From: Gammaproteobacteria bacterium
GTDB taxonomy: Bacteria; Pseudomonadota; Gammaproteobacteria; UBA9214
NCBI GenBank assembly: GCA_029859555.1
Contig: JAOUCV010000143.1
Coordinates: 1 to 6,061 of the forward strand
Direction of reading: 5' to 3'
DNA length: 6,061 nt
Shown here: piece after piece, positions 1-6,061 of the stretch
Numbering within the stretch: position 1 is the stretch's first letter
Layout of the letters: each line of letters starts with the position of its first letter
The notes under the pieces: generated by a model
Told to the model about the DNA's origin: nothing
The model's database searches: none
Seen by the model: only the letters and a program-made list of their open reading frames with translations
Made by a program: the position numbers and the translations under genes

Positions 1-1269
<1,269 letters not shown>

Positions 1270-1275
1270 CGTGAT

Positions 1276-1280
1276 TCCTT
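1276..1280 (-). promoter_or_regulatory. Ribosome binding site of the LuxO-like regulator
   Basis: Minus-strand AAGGA lies 6 nt before the ATG at 1269, in the 40-bp gap after the kinase stop. It supports this start and implies independent translation initiation within a shared transcript. Confidence 0.7.
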
Positions 1281-1309
1281 GAGAGTTGCTGCTCGTGATA
1301 TGACTGATG

Positions 1310-3943
1310 TCATGGACTTGCTGCCGTTGTTTGTTCATCACTGCTAGCCGTACTTGCGAGGTGCCTCTCGATCGCCTGCAATGCACGTTTGCCGCTATCG
1401 ATGAGTGCGTCCAGCATGCCGCTGGCGTTTTCGAAGTCGCCATTGCGGCATGCCAGTTCCGCTGCGGCTGCGATTTGGTTCAGCTCGGTTGCACCAAAGG
1501 TGGCGGCACTCGATTTCAGGGTATGCGCCTCGTGCTGCAGTTGCTTGAAATCGGTGGTCCCGTGTGCGCTGATCTGTCGCAGAATTTCGATGCGGGAATG
1601 CGTCTCCCTGCAGAATGCGGCGAGCATCTTCGGTACGATTTCCACGCTGGTGTCACGGGCAAGTTGCTCGAATACCCGGGTATCCAGGACCGGTGACTGT
1701 GCGGTTTGTTCACTTGCCTGCGCTTCGTTTGACATTTCGCTCTGTTCCCGGGGCAGCCACTGCTTCAGTATTTCATACAGGCGGTGTTTTGTAACTGGTT
1801 TTGATATGTAGTCATTCATGCCGGCATGGATGAAGTTTTCCCGATCACCCACGATGGCATGCGCCGTCATGGCGACAATCGGGATGGCGCCTTTGCTGCC
1901 TGGCAGCTTGCGGATGGCGCTGGTCGCCTCCAGACCGTCCATTTTCGGCATCGAGATGTCCATGAGGACGAGGTCGTAGGGTAGTGTCCTTACCGCCTCA
2001 ACGGCCTCCAGTCCATTGTTGACATTGTCCACGGTGCACCCCGACTCCCGCAGCATCGCGTTGGCAACCATCTTGTTTGCCTCGCTGTCGTCAGCGAGCA
2101 GGATGCGCCCTTTCAGCCGGGCGGGTGGCTGGTCGAGTTTTTCCGGCCCGGTGGCCGGTGCCTGCCGTTCTCCGGTGTGCAGCGGGATTTCGAACCAGAA
2201 ACGGCTGCCCAGGTTCTCCTTGCTCTCAAAATCCAGGCGACCGCCCATTAGTTCCACCAGACGCTTGCTGATGGGCAGGCCAAGACCGCTTCCGGAGACC
2301 GGTTTGCCGGATTGCGGCAGTTGGGTGAACTCGCAGAAGATCGATTCACGTGCGGTATCCGCTATGCCTCTGCCGGTATCGGTTACCTCGAAATGCAGGT
2401 GGGGCAGGCTGTCATGTTCGCATACTCCGACCGAGAGCCTGATGCTGCCGGTGTCCGTGAACTTGATGGCGTTGCCCAGCAGGTTGAGGAGGACCTGCCT
2501 GAGTCTGCCGGTATCTTCCCGGATGAATGCCGGCACTGCCGTGTCGATTTCGGCGTCCAGACCCACAGCCTTTTCCCCGGCTTGTACAGCCAGGGTGTCG
2601 ACGGTGTCATTGACCAGTTCACGCAGGTCAAAATCATGTTGTTCCAGTTCCATTTTGCCGGCTTCGATCTTGGAAAAGTCCAGGGTTTCGTTGATCAGGT
2701 GCAGCAGCGAGGCACCGGACTGCTGCGCCGTCCTGATCCAGGTAAGCTGTTCAGCTGTCATATTTTGCTGTTCATTCAACAGGCCGAGAAAGCCGAGCAG
2801 GGAATTCAGCGGGGTGCGGACTTCGTGGCTCATGCTGGCAAGAAAGCGGGTTTTTGCCTCGGCGGCGGCCTCGGCCGCTTCCTTGGCCTGTTTCATGATG
2901 TTTTCGTTCTCGATACGTTCGGTAATGTCGCGCATGTAGGCTATGAAGAGTTTTTTGTTATCTATGTCGACAGCAGTGACCGCCAGCTCCACCGGGAACT
3001 CCTCGCCACTGGCGCGCATTGCCGACACCTGCACGCGCTGGTCCATAATCGGGCCTTCACCGGTTTCCAGGTAATGCGCCATGCCTTGCCTGTGACTCTC
3101 ATGCAGCCTCGGCGGGATGATCATATCCATCATCGGTTTGCCGATAATCTCTTCCCTGCGATAGCCGAATGCTGCTTCGGCCGCCTTGTTGAACTCGATG
3201 ATACGGCCATCCGCATCCATGGAGATGATGCTGTCGAGGGAGGATCGCAGAATGGCATGCTGCTTCTCCTTGTCCAGTTTCAGTTCGCGGGACATGTGGT
3301 TGAATGCCTTTGCAGTCTGTGCCAGTTCGTCGCTGCCCAGGATGTCGACCTGGTGTCCAATGTCGCCGCTGGCAATCCTGTTGGCGGCCTGCGTCAGACT
3401 GTACAGCTGGCGTGTCAGGTAGGTGCCGAGCGCCAGCGAAAACAGTGCAACCAGCGCCATCTCCAGCAGTGCGATAGCACTGGCATTCTTTATGGCCGCG
3501 CTGATGATGTTCTCTATATGCCCGGTTGCAAGCCCGATCTCGATGCGGCCGTAGTGCGAGTTGCTCTCGGTGATGTCGATTGCGCTGTCGAACACGCCAT
3601 CGTCAACTTTCTCGTAGCTGAGGTCCTCACTGAACGGCAAGTCGAGGTGGGAGCTGTTGCGGGCCTCTGCCAGCACCCGGCTGCGGCCGTCCAGTATGCG
3701 TACGTAATCCAGTTCCGGCATCTTGATCGCCTCGAGCACGAGGTCTTCCAGGGTGGCGAGGTCGTTCGACAGGACTGCATCCCGAGAGGCACGTAACAAC
3801 AGCGTCAGGGTTGAGGATGCCCGCTTGATGAGTTCCTCTTCACTGGATGTGCGCAGGTAGTTGATACCTGTCCAGATCAGGACAAGCAGCAGCATAGCCT
3901 CGATCAGGGCTATGCCGATAATGGTCTTGAGACGGAATGACAT
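1310..3943 (-). CDS. Membrane hybrid histidine kinase with receiver and HPt domains (HAMP-PAS-HisKA-HATPase-REC-HPt)
   Basis: An 877-residue inner-membrane tripartite sensor kinase of the ArcB/BarA/TorS architecture. TM1 is about 7-28, a periplasmic segment of roughly 125 residues follows (29-153; probably a small alpha/beta Cache-like sensor, fold not certain), and TM2 is about 154-175. HAMP covers about 176-228, PAS/PAC about 230-342, then a short Ala/Glu-rich helix. HisKA has the phospho-His373 in MSHEVRTPLN. The ATPase domain shows the N-box LLNLLGNAIKFT (485-496), DTGRGI (522-527) and GSGLGL (551-556). The receiver spans about 612-728 with Asp618-Asp619, phospho-Asp662 (LMDISMPKMDG), Thr693 and Lys715. 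The HPt domain spans about 750-860 with phospho-His807 in HTLKSSAATFG. All catalytic residues are present, so a full His-Asp-His relay is expected. The start at 3943 places TM1 directly at the N terminus, but the preceding 25 bp hold no clear Shine-Dalgarno. The gene lies between a periplasmic binding protein and a sigma-54 regulator, its probable input and output. Confidence 0.95.
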   Translation of the reverse strand: MSFRLKTIIGIALIEAMLLLVLIWTGINYLRTSSEEELIKRASSTLTLLLRASRDAVLSNDLATLEDLVLEAIKMPELDYVRILDGRSRVLAEARNSSHLDLPFSEDLSYEKVDDGVFDSAIDITESNSHYGRIEIGLATGHIENIISAAIKNASAIALLEMALVALFSLALGTYLTRQLYSLTQAANRIASGDIGHQVDILGSDELAQTAKAFNHMSRELKLDKEKQHAILRSSLDSIISMDADGRIIEFNKAAEAAFGYRREEIIGKPMMDMIIPPRLHESHRQGMAHYLETGEGPIMDQRVQVSAMRASGEEFPVELAVTAVDIDNKKLFIAYMRDITERIENENIMKQAKEAAEAAAEAKTRFLASMSHEVRTPLNSLLGFLGLLNEQQNMTAEQLTWIRTAQQSGASLLHLINETLDFSKIEAGKMELEQHDFDLRELVNDTVDTLAVQAGEKAVGLDAEIDTAVPAFIREDTGRLRQVLLNLLGNAIKFTDTGSIRLSVGVCEHDSLPHLHFEVTDTGRGIADTARESIFCEFTQLPQSGKPVSGSGLGLPISKRLVELMGGRLDFESKENLGSRFWFEIPLHTGERQAPATGPEKLDQPPARLKGRILLADDSEANKMVANAMLRESGCTVDNVNNGLEAVEAVRTLPYDLVLMDISMPKMDGLEATSAIRKLPGSKGAIPIVAMTAHAIVGDRENFIHAGMNDYISKPVTKHRLYEILKQWLPREQSEMSNEAQASEQTAQSPVLDTRVFEQLARDTSVEIVPKMLAAFCRETHSRIEILRQISAHGTTDFKQLQHEAHTLKSSAATFGATELNQIAAAAELACRNGDFENASGMLDALIDSGKRALQAIERHLASTASSDEQTTAASP

Positions 3944-3968
3944 CGTGCAGGGTTGTCTGCCGGCAGCG

Positions 3969-4868
3969 CTAGGGCGAGGGTTCCAGCAGCTGGTCCAGCA
4001 GCTGCAGGTTCATGGCGCGAATGTCGTCCCATTCCGCGTCGCTGGCGGGCGTGATGCCCTTGAACTTGAGATTGCCAAGCAGCGTTCTGCCGGTCTCCGT
4101 CTGGTCCAGCTGCACCATGGCCGCCTGGATGGTGTCGACCGCCGAACTGTCCAGCCGCGGGTGAGCGGCAAAGGCGTGTGGTGTGTAGCCCGGCGAGACC
4201 CAGAGGACGCGCAGTTGCTCGCGGATGTCATCTTCGGCGTTGTTGAAGGTGCGCATCACGCCGCCACCGGCGGGGTAGATACCCTTGGCGACACTGCGAT
4301 ACACCGAGTCATGCGAGGACACGTATTTTGGCTGAAACGGTATCGCGTGGTTTTGCAGGTAGGCGCGCGTGACGATGCTGGCGGCAAACGCGGCCGGGGA
4401 GGGGAAGGCGAGGGTCTGGTCTGCCAGTTCGGTCATGTCCTGGTACGGGCTGTCCGCCCGGACCACGACAATACCTTTCAGCTGCTTGTCTTTTGCCCTG
4501 GCAAAGGCCTGGTAGCCCGGTTGCCGGTGGAACGTCGTGTAGTGGTAGGGATTCATGTAGGCCATGTCGTACATACCGGCAGCCAGGCGTCGCTCAAACT
4601 CCGGGATGTTCGGTGCGGTCTTGAACTCGATGCGATAACCGGTCGTCAAGGAGAGTTGCTCAAACACCGGTGTCCAGAGACGCGCCAGTTTGGCTGCTGA
4701 TTGCTGCGGCACTATGCCAAATGTCAGCGTGTTGCCGGGTGCGGCTGCCGCGGTTGTGTTCGCAATGGCATTTGTGTGACTGAATAGCACGATCCAGAGA
4801 AGCGCGAACGCTCCGCTACGCTTGCCCAGACGTTTCCTGATTGTTTGCAGTGCAGCTTGTGTTTTCAT
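3969..4868 (-). CDS. PhnD-like periplasmic phosphate/phosphonate-family substrate-binding protein, probable kinase co-receptor
   Basis: A 299-residue exported protein of the PhnD/PtxB-like type II periplasmic binding family. The signal peptide has a basic n-region (RKRLGKR, 11-17), a hydrophobic core (about 19-29) and a likely cleavage after Ala-Ile-Ala (36). The mature part begins with LTFGIVPQQSAAKLARLWTP (48-67), then shows YDMAYMNPYHY (100-110), FPSPAAFAAS (155-164), SSHDSVYRSVAKG (184-196), AGGGVMRTF (200-208) and a C-terminal LKFKGITPASDAEWDDI. These are the usual family landmarks. The length is about normal for the family. No lipobox Cys is seen, so it should be free in the periplasm. 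The ATG at 4868 was chosen because AAGGA lies 7 nt upstream and because it yields a clean signal peptide; in-frame upstream starts at 4889 and 4931 lack this. No permease or ATPase gene is adjacent. Instead the hybrid kinase starts 25 bp downstream, which suggests a sensing rather than uptake role. The true ligand is unknown. Confidence 0.9.
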   Translation of the reverse strand: MKTQAALQTIRKRLGKRSGAFALLWIVLFSHTNAIANTTAAAAPGNTLTFGIVPQQSAAKLARLWTPVFEQLSLTTGYRIEFKTAPNIPEFERRLAAGMYDMAYMNPYHYTTFHRQPGYQAFARAKDKQLKGIVVVRADSPYQDMTELADQTLAFPSPAAFAASIVTRAYLQNHAIPFQPKYVSSHDSVYRSVAKGIYPAGGGVMRTFNNAEDDIREQLRVLWVSPGYTPHAFAAHPRLDSSAVDTIQAAMVQLDQTETGRTLLGNLKFKGITPASDAEWDDIRAMNLQLLDQLLEPSP

Positions 4869-4875
4869 GCCTTTT

Positions 4876-4880
4876 TCCTT
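4876..4880 (-). promoter_or_regulatory. Ribosome binding site deciding the start of the binding-protein gene
   Basis: Minus-strand AAGGA lies 7 nt before the ATG at 4868. It selects this start over the in-frame ATG at 4889 and the upstream start at 4931. The 4931 start would also lie upstream of the predicted sigma-54 promoter and would be untranscribed from it. Confidence 0.75.
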
Positions 4881-4905
4881 CCATACCATGATAGTCGTGT
4901 ACAAA

Positions 4906-4922
4906 AGCAAATATGAGGCCAA
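4906..4922 (-). promoter_or_regulatory. Sigma-54 (RpoN) -24/-12 promoter of the sensor operon
   Basis: The minus strand reads TTGGCCTCATATTTGCT from 4922 to 4906. The invariant GG (4920-4919) and GC (4908-4907) are separated by exactly 10 bp, as sigma-54 promoters require, and the -12 half TTTGCT fits the consensus TTGCW fully. The -24 half matches TGGC, but its three following bases (CTC) differ from the consensus ACG. Initiation would be expected near 4895, giving a leader of about 27 nt that includes the Shine-Dalgarno. Placement directly ahead of an operon that itself encodes a sigma-54 activator strengthens the call. It is a motif match, not a mapped start. Confidence 0.65.
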
Positions 4923-5062
4923 TACACCCACAACCCGGCCGTAATACCGGCTTAATAAGTATAAGGCGCTGAAGTAAATATGAAATAACAGTTAAATCTG
5001 GCTGGAGTGAGGGCCTGCATTCCCTGTTGCGCCGCGCGGCTGGACGGCTTGAGACGTTAAAA

Positions 5063-5087
5063 TCGCAAACTGCAATGCAAATTGCAA
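5063..5087 (-). promoter_or_regulatory. Two tandem LuxO-like operator boxes (candidate upstream activator sites)
   Basis: On the minus strand two units lie head to tail with a 12-bp period: TTGCAATTTGCAT (5087-5075) and TTGCAGTTTGCGA (5075-5063). The LuxO site consensus remembered from Vibrio qrr promoters is TTGCAWWWTGCAA; the units match at 12 of 13 and 11 of 13 positions. The sites sit about 155 bp upstream of the -24 element of the operon promoter, a workable distance for an enhancer-binding activator. A 6-bp inverted repeat, GACGTT (5053-5058) and AACGTC (5086-5091), brackets them. The likely binder is the LuxO-like regulator encoded at the end of the operon; this is inferred from motif and context. 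Confidence 0.55.
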
Positions 5088-5188
5088 CGTCGAGGGCCTG
5101 CCCCGACTTTATGGCTGGCGGAGGTGCCATAACTTGCTATTCTCCGGCGTGTTTCAATGCAAATGCGGGAATCTGTCGGTGACGAATT

Positions 5189-5218
5189 GTTGCGCATGCT
5201 GATAGGTGCAACTGTTTT
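5189..5218 (+). terminator. Terminator-like hairpin on the strand opposite to all genes
   Basis: On the plus strand GTTGCGC (5189-5195) can pair with GTGCAAC (5206-5212), giving 7 bp including one G-U, with a 10-nt loop, followed by TGTTTT (5213-5218). On the minus strand the wobble pair becomes a C-A mismatch and no T run follows, so the signal is oriented to stop plus-strand transcription. No plus-strand gene is seen upstream in the window. It would therefore terminate either an unannotated small RNA or nothing; chance is a real alternative for a stem this short. Confidence 0.3.
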
Positions 5219-5409
5219 AGCGCGCTCATGTGATGGCCACCGGAATTGGCCGGGGTTGGTATTCGCGGCAATGAGCCGGGCGCAGCGGCAGGGTAAAGGT
5301 GGTCACCAGCAGTGGAGATCCGCGGGTGGCTTATCAGGAAGATTCTGCAGCACCTCGGGGAAAGCGGATCAGGGAGGCGCGGGTTACGCTTCCTGTATGC
5401 CATCTCTAT

Positions 5410-6061
5410 TTATTGCCTGTCATCCGCTGCTGCCCATAGGCTGTGCAGTTTTTCGTGGAGTAACTGCGCGACAAGCTGATGACCCTGCGGGGTCAGATGA
5501 CCTTCATTGGGAAAGTACCATGGCTGGCTGTGGTTGTCGGCGGCAGCAAGCATGGACGCCAGATCAATCACCTGGGTGGCTGGCCGTTCAGCAAGCCCGG
5601 CCACCAGCTGCTTGCGCAGTAACGCCTGGTAGCCTGCGGACAGGCTCTCCGGTTGATTGATAAACGACGCGCCGGGGAGCAGGGCAATAACCAGTTCAGC
5701 ACCCAGTTCGCGGCTGCTGTCCGCCAGTGCATCCGTCAGGGCGAGGAACAAGGCTATATAGTGATCGAAGCGTGCCTCAAGCATACCTTCATCGAGGCGG
5801 CCCGGTTGCTGGAAAATGCCCAGGCGACGTGCAATACGCAGCTGGCCCAGCGTGCGGGTGAGCAGCGGGGGTGACGGTTTCTCATCCCCCAGGGCCACAT
5901 CGGCCAGGCCGGTGTTGCGAGCGGCAGCGGATTTAGCCGCCAGCGGCACCGGGGTGTTTTTCAGCAGCAGTTGCCTGTCTGTATCGAGCCTGAAATAGGG
6001 CTTGGCATGGTCCGCCTGCAGCGGGAAGGGACGCGCATTATCAAACAGGTCGTTGGCCAGG
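5410..6061 (-). CDS. SGNH/GDSL-type hydrolase, C-terminal part (start beyond window)
   Basis: The open frame enters at the window edge (complete codons from 6060) and ends with TAA at 5412-5410; 216 residues are visible. It begins with ANDLFDN, which fits block III of SGNH hydrolases (the Asn contributes to the oxyanion hole), followed by a KPYFRLDTDRQLLLKNTPVP segment typical of large bacterial SGNH proteins. Near the end YFPNEGHLTPQGHQLVAQLL (visible residues about 182-201) is block V with the catalytic His. The acidic partner expected shortly before this His appears as Glu rather than Asp. The Ser nucleophile block would be off-window. Members of this class act as esterases or deacylases on carbohydrates and are often found near polysaccharide genes; the substrate here is unknown. 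An internal GTG at 5949 is not the true start, because the family-like sequence continues upstream of it. It lies 541 bp upstream of the sensor operon on the same strand and is probably a separate unit. Confidence 0.75.
   Translation of the reverse strand, partial: LANDLFDNARPFPLQADHAKPYFRLDTDRQLLLKNTPVPLAAKSAAARNTGLADVALGDEKPSPPLLTRTLGQLRIARRLGIFQQPGRLDEGMLEARFDHYIALFLALTDALADSSRELGAELVIALLPGASFINQPESLSAGYQALLRKQLVAGLAERPATQVIDLASMLAAADNHSQPWYFPNEGHLTPQGHQLVAQLLHEKLHSLWAAADDRQ

Larger units (their letters stand above)
4869..5409. other. 541-bp intergenic regulatory region without a convincing protein gene
   Basis: This gap separates the hydrolase stop from the sensor operon. From the operon outwards it holds the Shine-Dalgarno, the sigma-54 promoter, a visibly A+T-rich stretch (about 4951-5000) that could help DNA bending, the tandem LuxO-like boxes, and a plus-strand terminator-like hairpin (5189-5218). 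The A+T-rich part also contains a minus-strand TATACT (4963-4958) resembling a sigma-70 -10 element, but with only a poor -35 partner, so a second basal promoter is possible but weak. A 10-bp direct repeat GAGGGCCTGC occurs at 5009-5018 and 5092-5101. The part at 5220-5409 shows nothing I recognise, and no clear terminator follows the hydrolase gene on its own strand. Short open frames here have atypical composition and are not called. Confidence 0.6.

Noticed and set aside
2312..3796. A 494-codon open frame on the plus strand opposite the hybrid kinase
   Set aside because: It is fully antisense to a gene with intact kinase motifs and has no recognisable domain. Long antisense frames are common opposite GC-rich genes.
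3861..4700. A 279-codon plus-strand open frame opposite the binding protein
   Set aside because: It overlaps two real genes in antisense and shows no domain or start signal.
4869..4931. N-terminal extension of the binding protein to a start at 4931
   Set aside because: It adds 21 residues ahead of a good signal peptide, has no Shine-Dalgarno, and would start upstream of the predicted transcription start.
5089..5107. Hairpin GTCG-A-GGG / CCCCGAC followed by TTTAT as a terminator
   Set aside because: It has a bulged A, a short stem and only three T residues, with no gene upstream on that strand that would need it.
4816..5130. A 104-codon minus-strand open frame overlapping the start of the binding-protein gene
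   Set aside because: It runs through the operator boxes and the sigma-54 promoter and overlaps a signal-peptide-encoding region in another frame.
5123..5138. A second sigma-54 promoter on the plus strand
   Set aside because: The GG and GC are 11 bp apart instead of the strict 10, and the -24 half fits poorly in the correct register. Kept only as a weak part of the small-RNA idea.
5137..5403. An 88-codon minus-strand open frame just after the hydrolase stop
   Set aside because: Its composition is unusually rich in Pro, Arg, Ser and His, with no domain, no clear Shine-Dalgarno and codon use unlike the neighbours. It could only be rescued by conservation in other genomes.

Overview
The window looks like chromosomal DNA of a moderately GC-rich gammaproteobacterium. 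The strongest pointer is the first gene, a sigma-54 response regulator whose receiver and AAA+ domains read like the LuxO group. A hybrid kinase with a terminal HPt domain, also common in that class, fits. The genus cannot be named from sequence alone. All four recognisable genes lie on the minus strand, so biological order runs from high to low coordinates.

Layout in the direction of transcription: (1) 6061-5410, the C-terminal part of an SGNH/GDSL-type hydrolase whose start is outside the window. (2) 5409-4869, a 541-bp gap without a convincing protein gene. It carries two tandem LuxO-like boxes (5063-5087), a well-formed sigma-54 -24/-12 promoter pointing at the next gene (4906-4922), an A+T-rich stretch between them, and a terminator-like hairpin on the opposite strand (5189-5218). 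(3) 4868-3969, a PhnD-like periplasmic substrate-binding protein with a signal peptide. (4) 3943-1310, a membrane hybrid histidine kinase with the order TM, periplasmic sensor, TM, HAMP, PAS, HisKA, HATPase, REC, HPt. (5) 1269-1, the LuxO-like sigma-54 activator, cut by the window edge just before its expected DNA-binding domain.

Genes 3-5 are spaced by 25 and 40 bp and very probably form one operon. My reading is a ligand-sensing phosphorelay: the binding protein reports a small, probably anionic, ligand to the kinase. Phosphate then moves His373 to Asp662 to His807 inside the kinase and on to Asp56 of the regulator, which activates RpoN-dependent promoters. This mirrors the Vibrio LuxP-LuxQ-LuxU-LuxO chain, but with a PhnD-type receptor in place of LuxP and the HPt fused to the kinase in place of separate LuxU. 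The LuxO-like boxes and the sigma-54 promoter ahead of the operon suggest that it controls itself. A possible small RNA on the other strand next to the boxes would parallel the Vibrio qrr genes, but that part is weakly supported. No mobile element, CRISPR array, tRNA or rRNA was seen.
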